From: Isoetes taiwanensis
Lineage: Eukaryota > Streptophyta > Lycopodiopsida > Isoetales > Isoetaceae
DNA length: 64,000 bases
Reading direction: 5' to 3'
NCBI GenBank assembly: GCA_021234155.1
Contig: JAJEKV010000036.1
Coordinates: 11,421,426-11,485,425, forward strand
The notes beneath the pieces were generated by a model. The model saw only the letters and a program-made list of their open reading frames with translations, made no database searches and was not told the DNA's origin. Shown in pieces: positions 1-12,600 of the stretch. The position numbers and the translations under genes are program-made. Position 1 is the stretch's first letter. Every line of letters begins with the position of its first letter.

Positions 1-2347
1 GCAAACCTGTAGTAGATGATACAACAAAATTAGCAATCTCAGACTGTGGAAGTACTCCTACTACATTAGATTTTTCAGCCCACCATACTTCTTCTGGATC
101 CGGAGAAGAAACCGTGGATAAAGCCATCGAACCATGTGGCCTGCAATATAGTGAATATACACCGTGTGAAGATTTGCAGCGTTCTCTCAAGTTTGACAGA
201 GATAGGCTTATTTACAGAGAACGGCATTGTCCTACAAAGGATGAGCTGCTAAAATGCCTCATTCCTGCTCCACCAGGTTACAAAAACCCCTTCCCTTGGC
301 CACAGAGCAGGGAGTTGGCTTGGTATGCAAATGTCCCTCACAAAGAGCTTACTGTGGAAAAGGCTATTCAGAACTGGATCCAATATGAAGGTGACAAATT
401 CAGGTTCCCTGGTGGTGGAACAATGTTTCCTCGTGGCGCAGATTCATACATTGATGACATCAATGCTTTGATACGTTTAACGGATGGTTCCATTCGCACT
501 GCTTTGGACACTGGATGTGGTGTAAGTCTTTCTTTTCTCCAAACTTTTTCTGATTCATGATGTTCTTAGCTGTAAAAATAATCTGGAAATGAGCCCATAG
601 TTAACTTGGTTTGCTGCTTCTGGATCTGGTATAGAGATACATTTTAAGATCCAAATGTGAAGCCAGGATAGCATCATCTGCTTTTTAGCTGATAGTTACA
701 AGTTTGGAGTTGAGATTCATGCAACTATCATTTATGTAGTCAGTTTTATGACATTAGTGGCATGTCACAGATGCTATTTGAATTTCTTTGTGCTTTAAAG
801 CTCTTGTAAGCTGGAAATTTGCATAATCTGATGATGAAGAGGGTCTACCAGGTTGCTAGTTGGGGTGCATATTTACTCAAAAGGAATATATTAACAATGT
901 CATTTGCTCCAAGAGACACGCATGAAGGACAAGTGCAATTTGCTCTAGAGCGGGGAGTACCTGCCATAATTGGAATAATGGCATCAAAGAGACTTCCCTA
1001 TCCTGCTAGAGCTTTCGACATGGCTCATTGTTCCCGTTGCCTTATTCCATGGAAAGATTACGGTAAGTTGAATTTTCAGAAATTTTTGGACCATGTTTCA
1101 TCTATGCATTGTTCTGCATTGTCCATAGTGTTTAGGACTTATATGCTAAATGTTGATTGTATAATGCAGATGGTGTCTACTTAATGGAAGTTGATCGTGT
1201 TCTACGACCTGGTGGATATTGGATACTATCAGGCCCACCTGTAAATTGGCAAACACATTGGAAGGGTTGGCAAAGAACTAAGGAGGATCTTCTAGCAGAG
1301 ATGACTGCTATTGAGAACATGGCAAAAAGTATCTGCTGGAAAAAAGTGGTTGAAAAAGGGAATCTTGCTATTTGGCAAAAGCCATGGAATCATATTGATT
1401 GTAAACGAAGCCGCAGGATTGTTCAAAAGCCGCACATTTGCCAAGGCGAGGATCCTGATAATGCATGGTACATTTATAAAAAAACTGCTTATTCGGCTAA
1501 CATGTTTTTCAGCATTTTTATATTAACTCTGTGTTTTTTCAGGTATAGGGAAATGGAGACTTGCATAACACCACTTCCTGAAGTGGATGACAGGAAAGCT
1601 GTAGCAGGAGGGAAGTTAGAAAAGTGGCCAGCTCGGAGCACTGCTGTACCACCCAGAATTGCAAATGGCATGCTCCCTGGAATTACAGCAGAAAAGTATG
1701 AGAAAGATAAAGCATTGTGGGTTGAACGTATAGCATATTACAAGCAGCATTTGGTCCCTCCACTTTCTCAAGGTCGGTACCGCAACATAATGGACATGAG
1801 TGCAGGTTTTGGAGGACTTGCAGCTGCTCTTGTGAACGACCCAGTTTGGGTCATGAATGTTGTTCCTCACGACTCTAAGGACAACACCCTGGGTGTTATT
1901 TATGAGAGAGGCTTTATTGGGACATACCACAATTGGTGTGAAGCTTTTTCAACGTACCCTAGGACATATGACCTTATCCATGCAGATGGCATTTTCAGCA
2001 TGTACCAGGATAGGTAATTATCTTTGGCTTGCCATCTACATTTAACATAGAACATCTTTTTAACATGATTGCTTCTTTGCTAATCTGAAACAATGTTTGG
2101 CTTCTGTAGATGCGATATAGTCGATATCCTACTTGAGATGGACCGCATTTTACGTCCTGAAGGAGCGGTGATAATTCGCGATGAAGTTGATGTGCTTAAC
2201 AAAGTTACTCGAATTACCAACAGAATGAGATGGACAAGCAGAATGGCTGACCATGAAAGTGGACCATTCAACCGCGAGAAAATTGTAGTAGCTGTGAAAT
2301 CTTACTGGGTGGCTGAATTGCCTTCAAACTCATCTACTATCAGCTGA
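1..2347 (+). CDS. PMT-type putative SAM-dependent methyltransferase (DUF248), 5' partial
   Basis: Member of the plant PMT family of Golgi type II membrane methyltransferases, implicated in pectin/homogalacturonan methylation (QUASIMODO-like; family knowledge). Five exons fit by eye: <1-521, 852-1062, 1170-1467, 1543-2013 and 2110-2347, all with GT/AG borders and in-frame joins, giving about 580 residues. The frame is open to the left edge, so the start and membrane anchor lie outside the window. Visible family blocks: YTPCED, RERHCP, PAPPGYK.PFPWP, the SAM-binding [14 protein letters not shown] (spanning intron 1), [85 protein letters not shown] and the C-terminal [11 protein letters not shown]. 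Stop is TGA at 2345. Intron 3 (75 bp) has no stop and a length divisible by three, so its retention would keep the frame. A possible poly(A) signal AATAAA lies near 2664. No lesion seen; probably functional. Confidence 0.93.
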
Positions 2348-2952
2348 TTTGCATAGAGGAAGGATACCAGCCTAGGTTCAAGGTCATGCCATATCATATC
2401 ATATGTTGCAACCAGCTTCTGGGCAAATTTTGCTTCCCTCTCTATTTGTATTCTATTATATTTAAGAGGACTGGTAGCAGTCTACCATATGTTAGGCAAT
2501 TAAAACTGAATTCTTTCTTAAAGGCCACTCATGGAAATCATACCATTGTGCCCAGTATCCCCTCTGGCATGCCAATGTCAGTATTATAGGCATGTTCAGA
2601 TTCTAGCCTGCTCATAATTGTTCATGGGATGCTTATAAAAGCAAAGGCAATGCAAAGCATCCTAATAAAATATATGGCAAGTAGAATGTAAGTTTGCCAT
2701 CATTGGCAATAGTTGTGGTTCATAAACGTCCTGAGGCACAGCTTTGCAGAATGTAAAATTTATTGAAGCGTCTTATAAAATTCTTGGCTTGTCATGTGAT
2801 TTCAAATACAGAATTGAAATGGCCCATTAAATGTATCAGGTGATAAGATAGTAAAAAGTGTATTCAACCAACCCTGACAGGTTTCACTGGCCCATATCCA
2901 AGGCAAGCATATAGCGCTTTCCCTGTATATCAATTATCAAGTACGCGAGGGT

Positions 2953-3058
2953 GGCTGCCCCATCTGGTAGCTTCCATTATTTCAAAAACAAAACGACAGA
3001 GTGTGAATGTGGTCGCCCATACGGTAGCTTCCATTATATTTCAAAAACAAAACGAAAC
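2953..3058. repeat. Imperfect tandem duplication, about 55-bp period
   Basis: The phrase GGTAGCTTCCATTAT followed by TTTCAAAAACAAAACGA occurs twice, near 2967 and 3021. Each copy is preceded by a variant of GGTNGCCCAT. It looks like a local duplication with minor drift. Confidence 0.6.
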
Positions 3059-3837
3059 ATATGGACAATATGGACACTTGGAGGCTTGGTCAATGTATTT
3101 TCAAATAATGCTACATATACGGACAATGTGAATGTGGAGATTTGACCAAGATATTTAGAGATGGTAATGAGGAGGAATACATATCCCATATAGCATTAGC
3201 TTACCAACTTTTTGTTCCTCTTTTCTTTAGTATATATATTGTGAAGCTAGCATCTAATGGAGAAAATGTGGACTTGGTTTATGAGGTTCTTGATGGAGAC
3301 TACTTGGAATACTTTTATGGCAATATTTCAATCAATAATCAATATGCGTTTGCTCACAAGTCTCTACGTTGTAGGTGAACATGTTCCATGATCCAGACAT
3401 GGCACCTTCCACCATACTAGGCCTAGCCACATGGCCTCTTTTGAGGGGCCCCATCCCTGTTTTTTCAAATTTTAGAGCAATGGTTATCCATACCCCACTT
3501 TTTTAGCGGACGTAACTCCCCAAGTGTGGTCCAGAGCTTAAAAAAATGAAGGTGTCCACCTTTTGGCCATTGGCCAAATACGTGTCACAATGAAATGTTA
3601 CAACGTTTTCCCTAATAATATGTAAAATGCTATCTTCTTCTATTATCTGAAGAATAAATAACAAGATTAGCACATATGATAACTGTAATTGGGTTGGCTC
3701 AATGCTTTTTGTGCTACCATTTGGCGTACCAATCCATTGCAGAATGAGTACAACATAAGGGACCTACCCTTGGTCTCCATCTGTCACGAGAGCTCTTTAT
3801 CCGTTGTAGAATGGAGTCTCAACTACCTTGCTCCCAT

Positions 3838-4090
3838 AAAATATATCGTTAATGATAGAGTTCTTAGATAACTATAAAACAACAAATAATATCGCGTATG
3901 CAACAACTCTATAAGAGTGACAAGAAATTGCACGCATATTGCATGTTCAAGCTACAACAACACTGTCGTTAACAATAGACTTCCTAGATAATTGTCAATT
4001 AACAAATACAATTGCGTATGCAACAGTTCTATATAGCTTGTTTAGAGTGACAAGAAATTGCATGCATATTGCAAGTTCAAGATTCAACAA
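3838..4090. repeat. Imperfect tandem duplication, about 120-bp period
   Basis: Two diverged copies share, in order, TCGTTAA.NATAGA, CTTAGATAA, CGTATGCAACA, AGAGTGACAAGAAATTGCA and GCATATTGCA. Copy 1 runs from about 3840 and copy 2 from about 3962. Noncoding. Confidence 0.65.
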
Positions 4091-5684
4091 ACATGTCTTT
4101 ATAGATGAAGTCAATTTGTCCTCGGAGCTACTTTTTTTTAGTCTTTGAAATTTTTACTATTTTTTCATACAGAGATTCCTTTCAAAATGCATTTGGAGCA
4201 AATTAGTGAGTTTCAATTTTAAGCCACTTGAAACTTTGCCATCTTGATTAGTCTACTTCGATCTTTGCCACTTGTTTCTTGCTCCAGTGCCCTGACATCA
4301 TGAAACAAAATGAAAGACATTGCAAGGTCCATACAAGATAACTTTTGGACTAGCACCATCATATTGGTGCTTCTCTGTATTTATATTTTCCTATCTGATA
4401 GTTACAACAAAATGCCTTAAAGGCCCACTACTTCATCAAATATTTATATCATCTACATCTTTCAACTACAAAATATTCTAGCAGCAATGCTAACAAGAAC
4501 AATTCTTGAAGAAGATGGAGAAAAAATTCGCATGGCATACTGTTGTTAATAAATTTTAAGAAAAAAGCATTTACAGACCAGATCTAAACAAAAGCATTTG
4601 CACTGGAACCCACCAAAAGATTTAAACAAATGAGATCTAGCCCCAATGAATTCCCTAGCACACTTAAAAAGAAAAAAAGAAAAAAAGGAAAACAAAACCA
4701 TGATACCATGGAAAAACAAAAATGCATCTCATTTTATAAGGCTCAGTATAACTTCTTCTAGAACCCAAAGCTGCCCAAAGCTATATCCTGTAACCTATAT
4801 GATACACCGTTCTTCTAATAGCTACTTGTAGAACACGTAACCTGCACCTTCAAGCCCATCACTGCTAATTCTTTCCATCGGCCAGTCACAAGGAAAGAGG
4901 GGCTTAACGTCTTGCCGAGCACAATACACTTATCATCCAAAATCTTCCATCTCAAGCCCAACCTAGCCGAACCACCTTTTCAACACATTCCATAGCATAT
5001 CATGTCCATAATAGATCTAAGCCTTCAAAATATCAGTTGCCCCTTTATCAGAAAGACCTCTAGAGTCAATACAAAAATGGAAAATAACAAATTACATTAC
5101 ATCGTACATTTCCTCTAGGCCTCGAATTTACATTTTACATTAACCGACAAAAATGCTGCCCTTTATTTATGCTTCCAGGATTGTTAAGAAAAAATCTCTA
5201 ATTTATCAGATTTTACATTATTTTTACAAAATTTGGACTGGAAATTCCCCTCATTTACTTTATTATATCGGATTTTAACAATTTTAATCGGGAATTATGG
5301 GGAGGAACCCCCCTAAATTCGACGCTTGATTCCCTCATAACTTGAATATAACACTGTAATTGTCCCTTATATAAAGAATTCACAATGTGAGGCGATATAT
5401 GTTTTTAGCTTATGATATGTCTTAGTTCCTTAATGGCATCTAGTTTTATAGTTATTACTTAGCATTGGTGTTGCCTATGGTTTTAGCTTTTGTGTAATTT
5501 GTATCCTCCTGAACTCGTGCATGAGACACTTTCTCATAAGGATTTGAGTATATGCAGTTTATGGTACGATGGTATGCAAACAAATATTATTCTTAAATAG
5601 GGCTAGCATGTTAGCATACTAAGAGAATTGAAGATTGAAATACCATATAACTATATCATTATTACATGAATGTTTCGCTCAAAT

Positions 5685-5825
5685 CTTCGCCCGATTTGGG
5701 TAGGACAACCGAGACAGGTGGAAACCCTTCCTATTTTCCCTAAAACCTGGAAGGGTTTCCAAACATAGAAGCTCGGAAGGATTTCCGCCTCAGCTTGAAA
5801 ACCGAAAGGGTTTCCGCTGAAGAAA
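5685..5825. repeat. GGAAACCCTTCC inverted-motif cluster (copy 1)
   Basis: GGAAACCCTTCCTATTTTCC is followed within about 60 bp by its inverse, GGAAGGGTTTCC, and by two further degenerate copies. It is preceded by CGATTTGGGTAGGAC, a lead-in that recurs in the 36.3-kb cluster. See the finding on this dispersed repeat. Confidence 0.55.
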
Positions 5826-6110
5826 AGAAATCAGAGCAAATTTTTGACTGGCTGTGGTTTGCAAGTAATCAATGTGATGCAATTAAATTTCTACGACTAC
5901 TTCCGAAGAGTTTTTTTTGAAGTTTTTTTTGTTCTTTGCTCTTCCTCTGACGATGTGGCACTTTGTCTAAACTAGAAGCGCTTCAAGATAAATAACTGAT
6001 TAAATTTTTAGGACTTTTGAGTGTTTTTCTTCAGAATATGCTGAAAATTTTATGTGTTCAAGTGAAAATTTTAGTCGGTTCTTCATTAGGTTTAGCTGCC
6101 GCAACAACAT

Positions 6111-6720
6111 TTCATATTAGAGACCTCCTGACAATGCTAGCCGCTTGAGCATTTCGGCTATTATTCTCGTTTGCAGATCTTCCGGGTGCAAGATGCTCCT
6201 TGCCCTTATCTTTGACATTTTTAGAGCCCGGAGGGCTTCCTCTACCATGCTTCAGTGCTATGGAGTGCAAGATCAAATGCCAATGCAAAAAATGTTTACC
6301 CCTAATGGGATTGCACAGGGTTTTGGAATCAGAGAAACATTCTTTCTCTTCCATTCTGCTGGATTATGGGTCTGCATTGAATGCCCCATTCTTTCAAGAA
6401 GAATTGGGTGCGAATTTTTGCACTGCATTAGGCTCCCAAAATCGACAAACGATCTGCACATTTTGCCATTGCATGAATTAAACAGATAGACAATGTAGCA
6501 TACCCCGAACCTCCTAAATGATCCACCATTTTTCGTAGTCCAACCTCCTGAATAGCATTGCATGCTAGGCTTGATGCCTCTTGTGGAGAAAAAAACACAC
6601 TTCTTGCCTTGCCGGAACCAACTGCTAACTTTTTGGCTTCATGTTTCCAAATCTGTACGACGGTTTCCCTCCTGTTCATGCCCTTTTTGTCCCTTTCAAC
6701 CAATCTTGGAAGCACCAAAT
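6111..6720 (-). pseudogene. Possible decayed coding stretch, unidentified
   Basis: On the minus strand, frames of 80-96 codons overlap: 6718-6428, 6563-6273 and 6354-6112. The composition is coding-like (for example IWKHEAKKLAVGSGKA and KNVKDKGKEHLAPGRSANEN), which suggests one ancient gene or transposon ORF broken by frameshifts. I do not recognise a family. GC content is higher than in the flanks. It could equally be chance. Confidence 0.22.
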
Positions 6721-8690
6721 TTTAGATCCCTTCTTTGATGTTCCTGATTATTTTTCAATCCCTGGTTGCTTTTAACATTTTTTTCAAACATGCCAGTTTT
6801 GTTATAATTTGGATAATGTCAACTTTGGCGTTTGGAGAGTGCTAAATGATGATGTGGTTAAGGTATTGTGGAATCATTTATCAGGGGAATATAGTCTGAC
6901 CAAAGCCATGAATGACTAGTTAAATATTGATGTTAATTTATATCTCTTACACTGCAGCCTCGTTCAGGCTTTGGAACCCATAGCCATAGAAATGGAGAGA
7001 TTTTCACATATGTTCTACAAGGGAAACTGACACATAAAGACAGGATTGGCTAATAGGATTCTAAATCAACTCAAATATATTTGAGATTGAGCATCTGGAA
7101 AAGAAAATAAAAATTATGTTGCAGTATGGGACATAGGAAACATTGGGACAAGGAAGTGTGCAGTAAGTACATGAGTGCTGGATCAGGGGTACTCATTCTG
7201 AAATGAATAACAACAGTCAAATGTAAGTTACTTAAATCAAACTATATAAAACAATTTTTACATACGTGTACAGGTTATCTGATTTCCATGATAGTTCTGT
7301 TGCATGCTGAGATTCTTGCAAATTTGGATTCTCTCGAGAATGTCGATCCTACGGTGTGGATCGATAATATTACTCCATGCCTCCAGTGAATTAAGCCAAA
7401 CTACAGCTCTTGAACTTTTGAGTAAGTGAGCTTGTGTTTAATCCATATTTTTGTATTATTTGATCATTATATTCCAAGTTGTCTAAACCTAAAGAGGATG
7501 TTGTAATGATCCTGTAGCAAAGAAGCCAGGCACAACAAGTTTCTGCATGTTCTAACTGGCTATGGCGAGGACCTGCAAAGAAAAGACTCCAAAGAAGGCC
7601 TCATTTATTCATCAGAATGCAAATATTTATCTTTCATCAAAGAGTCGACATACTTATTTGGTCTTTGCGGAGGGTGGATTAAAAATCAATCAAGATGTTA
7701 TTCTTCAAAGAGAAGATGCTTTGGAAGTTGGACAAACAAAAAATTGAAGTTAAAATCTCAAGATGGCTCCCATTTTCTCATCATTGAAATGGAACTTTCT
7801 TAACATGTTTAGAATGTCTGTTAATAGACACAATTCAAGACCATGTTTTTAATGCTTTGATTCGCAAAACCTTCCCTAAGCGAACGAGACAGAGAGACAA
7901 CAGTTTGTAGATATATAGTTGCATGCTGGAATTAGAGTTCATGTGACATGCATCTTCATGTGTATGTTGTCTAATATCTGCAGTTTTTAAAATGTAGAAG
8001 CCATGACATGCAGAGGATATTCTTTACCATAATAAACAATGTCTTTCAAATGTAGAAGGCATGCATGACCTGCAGAGTATACTCTTTACCATAATAAAAA
8101 ACTCTTTCTTGTATCTTGTCATCTGAATTTTTTTGACATCTGAATATAGATAAACTCAACATCTCCTTTGCTGAATAAAAGGAAGAATATGTTACTCGTC
8201 TTCAAGTACTGATAGCATTTCAATAAAATCAAAAGCTTTATATTCATTTTCCTCATCATGGTCCTTTAGTCTTAGATTGTAGCATTTCATGATGAACTGT
8301 TACAGTTGCTTGAATTATACTACTTTTGTCTCCTTTCCAGCAAGTTTTTGCCAAACGTCCTGTATATTATGAGGCAGTCAAAGAAGTAAGTATTTCAGAT
8401 GCCATATGAATGCTAAGTTATAGATAATGACGCTTTTAATTCACTTATTCATGTTCAGATATTCTTATGGTACAGATTGGTGGACATTATGTGATAATTA
8501 GGACTCTGCTATGATATTTTAAAGAATTTATTTTCATTTCATAACATTTGCTAGTTGCCAAGTTGAAGAACTTATGGCATTTGCTACTTGCCCAAGTTAT
8601 GACGAACTTGATTTGAGCTCGTATTATGTAGGAGCTGAATTTTGGAGATTTTTTTCTTTCAACTCTTTTAGTTAAGACAAACATCTTAAC
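6721..8690. other. AT-rich intergenic DNA
   Basis: No gene recognised. A 50-60 bp sequence is tandemly duplicated at about 7995-8040 and 8053-8098 (core TTCTTTACCATAATAAA preceded by TGTAGAAG.CATG). A dimer of a roughly 33-bp unit (CATTTGCTAGTTGCC...GAACTT) at 8545-8617 reappears on the far side of the next LINE. Confidence 0.5.
8545..8617. repeat. Direct repeat flanking LINE A1, left copy
   Basis: Dimer of a roughly 33-bp unit built on CATTTGCTAGTTGCC and GAACTT, ending in GAACTTGATTTGA. A closely similar dimer lies at 10825-10898, beyond the LINE tail. It is separated from the LINE by about 75 bp, so it is not a standard target-site duplication. Confidence 0.6.
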
Positions 8691-8691
8691 T

Positions 8692-10736
8692 TGTATGCTT
8701 TTCTGGCAAGACTTCTGGAAAGTGTATATTAACAAGACCCTCACGGCATTGTTCAATAAAGCATTGCGAGAAGGCTTCCCTCCAAAATGGACCACTAGTA
8801 GAGTTGTGCCCATAAACAAAGCAGGGGACCCTCAATGCCCGGCCAACTACCGTACTATTATGGTCAGTTCTCTCTTTGCAAAACTGTTGGCCGGCATCCT
8901 TGAGCAGCCGCTGACAATATGGGCAGAGGAAACGGATGTGCGAGCTCTTACACAGGCAGGTTTTCGGCCCAGCCACTCCACCATTGATCATATCTTCACT
9001 CTGCGCACATTGATTGAGGATAGCAGGAATCGCCGGCAGAACCTGTACTGTTGTTTCGTGGATTTTGCAAACGCTTTTGACACAGTGCCCCCGACAAGCT
9101 ATGGGACAGATTGCGGTAGCTGGGGACCCCCCTTGACTTGCAGAACGCAGTATATAGGCTATACGAGGCATGCTCAGGCCGTATCACATCGTCAGCCCAG
9201 CCAATAATCAGTAGCATTGGAGTGCGTCAGGGTTGCCCCCTCTCCCCCACACTCTTTGGCCTATACATTGATCAACTGGAAGATTGGCTCTCTGAGCATG
9301 GAGGTGCGGGCGCACATCTCATGCATCACACAATCCGGCAACTCATATATGCTGACGATGTCAACCTCCTGGCCTATACTCTAGAGGACATGCAATGTCG
9401 CCTGGATGCCCTGGACACTTTTTGCCAATTCACTGGCATGCATAACTTGGCCAACACTAGGGTGCTGCCAGTTGCATCATCCCGTCAGCCAAGGCTTCCC
9501 TCATTCACTTACCAGGGACAAGAGGTAGAGATGGCTCCGACCTACAAGTACTTGGGGATCGAGTTCTCAACTACCACCCATTGGGATGCTGCCATCAGGT
9601 TGCGGGTCACGGCGGGTTGGAAAGCACTATATGCCATGCAGAACAACAGCCACAAGGCAGAGTTGTATGCCTGGGGCCACCAGTCACACTTGTTTCGAGC
9701 CTTGGTCGAGCCGGTCCTCTTGTATATATGGGGCAGAAGTGTGGGGTCCGTTGATACCCCTCAACACATGGAATGACCTCGAGCAGGTGCAGAAGGCCTT
9801 CTTGGCACGGGCCCTGGGGGTGAAGTCCACAGTTCCATACCAGATCCTGCTCCAGGAGACAGGCTTTCTACCCCTTCAACGGGCTGCATTGGAATGCCAT
9901 ATCGTTTAATTCCAAAAGGTGGTCGCTATGGCTGATACACGCTTGCCCCACCTTGCTTTGGCCATGGTGATGGGCCCCCAACGCTTGAAATCCTGCTGGA
10001 AAGACAAGCAAGCTCAGTGGTTCTCACGCTAGGGTGTGCAGGCAAACAGATGCGTCCAGGTCAGGACAAAGAAAGATCGCAAGGCACTTACGCTGTATCT
10101 AGATGCTACTTTCCTTCGCAAGCTCTGGGATGCAGATGCTCTGATGCACGTTAAGCTGGCACACTATCAGCAGCAAGTCAATCCTAGGCTCACAAGAGGC
10201 CAATACCAGTACTTGTACACCCAGCTGCCCATGAAGAAGCGCAGACTTATAGCTTCCATTCGCACGGGTGCACATCGCCTCCGATTTGAAACAAGGCGTT
10301 GGGCTCGGGAAGCACGAGAGCAAAGGCTTTGTCAGTGTTGCCACCAGGGCGCCATTGAGGATGAATGTCATACCCTCCAGATCTGCCCAGCATTTGCCCA
10401 TATCCGAGAGCGGTATGTTCGATTACTAGTGCCTGGCCAGCCGTTGCATCAGTTATTGAATACGGCGTCATACCTCCAGGAGGTAATGGATGCACGGACT
10501 CATTTGTGTCATACGGGACAGTATTGAACTGTCCTATACAATTGTACAGCGTGCCAGCATACTTATTACTGCTAAGGTTTTTCCCTTGAAAACCCTTCGG
10601 GGCAGGGGTTTTTTAATCCTGTCAGTAATACGCTTGCTGCTCTCTTTTTTGTTTGGGTCCCATAGGCCAATTGGTCTCCGTGGACGCTAAAAATCTATTC
10701 TATTCTATTCTATTCTATTCTATTCTATTCTATTCT
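8692..10736 (+). mobile_element. Non-LTR retrotransposon, family A copy 1 (RT onward), inactive
   Basis: 5'-truncated LINE that begins inside the reverse transcriptase. Visible blocks: NYRTIMVSSLFAKLLAGILE, LTQAGFRP.HSTIDHIFTL, CCFVDFA.AFDTVP, IGVRQGCPLSPTLFGLYID, the catalytic LIYADDVNLLAY, YKYLGIEF, a thumb/C-terminal region, and a terminal Cys/His cluster (CQCC...DECHTLQICPAF). The reading frame breaks near 9090 (after the AFDTVP block) and near 9725, with stops at 9907 and about 10030, so it is dead. The 3' UTR carries a conserved stem region (AAAACCCTTCGGGG...GGGGTTTT) and GGCCAATTGGTCTCCGTGGAC, then a (TATTC)n tail. Three other copies of the same 3' end occur in the window. Closest to LINEs with an apurinic-type endonuclease; clade not assigned. 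Confidence 0.92.
10695..10736 (+). repeat. (TATTC)n simple repeat forming the LINE A1 tail
   Basis: Eight uninterrupted TATTC units directly follow the conserved LINE 3' end GTGGACGCTAAAAA. This is where other LINE families carry poly(A) or other short tails. Related pentamer or hexamer tails occur on the other family A copies. Confidence 0.9.
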
Positions 10737-12600
10737 TTGAGCAAAATGCAAACCGCAACCACATCTCAAAATACATATTATTTTAACTCCATACATTAGG
10801 TAGCCTTCTACTTGTACTTATAGCATTTGCTAGTTGCCGAGTATGAAGAACTTATGCATTTGCTAGTTGCCGAGTTATGAAGAACTTGATTTGAATGTTT
10901 GAAGAATCTAATTTGAATGGAAACACTTGTCCATGACAATCCTCAATGGGCATAAAATGTCTATTTTACTTGTACTCTATAGCGCTCTAAACAATATCTT
11001 ATCACATCTATATTTTAGTTGTAGTCCATAGCAACTTAAACAATACCTCACCACAAGTTGCGCGAACCTTTGCAATATTGGTATGTTCTATTATATCCCT
11101 AGCATATCTTAACATATATAAACCTTATAGGTTACATTGTATGGTTAGGTTATATGCTTAAAGGAGACCATATTGCAATATTAGGGGCTAAATATTGCAA
11201 CATTAGGAGCCAGTCCGGGAAATACATACTTCAATTGATGTTGACAATTGCTTCGAACTTAAGGACTTCGAGCCTTCGTTTCGAGCCTTTTGTATCCACT
11301 CAAATAGATGCTACCTTCAACGATCTTAGAGCACAGTCACAAACCAAATGTGAACTAACCAATTCATTTAGAATTATGATTTGTGTGATTGAAAGTTCTT
11401 CTGTGTTGTCATTGTGCTCAAAGTTTGCTAGGTATTTTTTTGTTAACAATTTTTCTCATATGTTTCAAATAAATTACATGCTTATGATTCTTTTATAATC
11501 TGTTCATACAGATATGGCAGGAATAGAGGCGGGCCAGAATGCAGTGGGCCCGCCACCAGTTCCACAGCCAATTAGGACATTCGCGGCTGGTCGGTTAGTC
11601 CCTAGTATAAGCTTAGATCCGTAGTATAAGCTTAGGTTAGTCCCTTAGTATGAGCTTATCTATTGTTCTCTTACTTCCACTAGTACGTAGAGGAAATATA
11701 GTATTATTCCCATACGTAGAGAAAACTGCATGTGGAAACTCTATCTATTTTCCTCCTTGTGCGAAAACTCTTCCTATTTTCCCCTCCTGTGGAAACCCTT
11801 CCTAATTTCCATCATGCAAGGAAACCAGGAAGGGTTTTCACTCAAAATTTGAATTTTGCGAGACTCGAGGAGAAAATATGCCTGCGCCATTTTTCCTAAT
11901 TTTTTTGTCCTTTTCCTCTTTTTTCAGTTTTGAATTAGATTCTTGGCAAAAAACCTTCTGTGAAACTTGAATTTGTGCCTGATCGGAGGGGAATTCAAGC
12001 AATTAGATTGGCTGCCCTTGTAGAGGGCCAGCTTCATTGAATTGCTTACAATCTGCTCTCTTATGGAATCTAAAATTTTTGCAATTATCAAGCAGGGACA
12101 GAAACTTATCTGCGGATTTCTTTGTGGCCCTCCTGCTGATCTTTGGAATTCGTTCTTAACAGAGAACGTTTTCCCGGACAATTATTTCTCACAGGAATAC
12201 ACCTTTGTACTGAGCTGTGTTGAATTTGAAACAGAGATTATTGATTCTTGGTTAGAGGAATTTGTGGGAAATAGAAGAATTCAAGCAACTGCAATATTTA
12301 GAGTACATTGCGATTGGACGGAAGAGAAAATTATTGTCAAATTGTACTCTCCGTTTTGTATGATTTTGTCTCTTGTGGTCTAGTTATGTCTAATTTCTAT
12401 AGTTTAGCATTTGGAGGTAATCTGTTCCACCTACATTACTCAATTTCAATTCTCTGCTACCTTTTAGTCTGATTTTTCCCCTTTTTTAGCCCTCCCCTGC
12501 TATTCACGTCCAATTTTTTTCTCCTTGTTGTTCCCTCCTGATGCAATTATGAGTTCTATTGGCCCGTTAAACCTAAATTCTTCAACATTGCCCTTTCTCC
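10737..12600. other. Intergenic DNA with repeats
   Basis: Contains the right copy of the LINE A1-flanking repeat (10825-10898), several copies of AGTATAAGCTTAG near 11600-11660, and a second GGAAACCCTTCC inverted-motif cluster at about 11730-11845. A frame at 12042-12383 (113 codons) is unassigned. It may be the 5' leader of the LINE that starts near 12.6 kb. Confidence 0.5.
10825..10898. repeat. Direct repeat flanking LINE A1, right copy
   Basis: Dimeric CATTTGCTAGTTGCCGAG...GAACTT unit ending in GAACTTGATTTGA. It matches 8545-8617 with a few substitutions and small indels. Confidence 0.6.

Larger units (their letters stand above)
2348..6110. other. AT-rich intergenic DNA
   Basis: The first few hundred bases are probably the 3' UTR of the methyltransferase. 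After that I see no protein motif, only short spurious frames. It holds two imperfect duplications, listed separately, and a GGAAACCCTTCC-type inverted motif cluster near 5.7-5.8 kb. Confidence 0.6.

Noticed and set aside
8686-9171. 161-codon minus-strand ORF over LINE A1
   Set aside because: Antisense of the reverse transcriptase domain.
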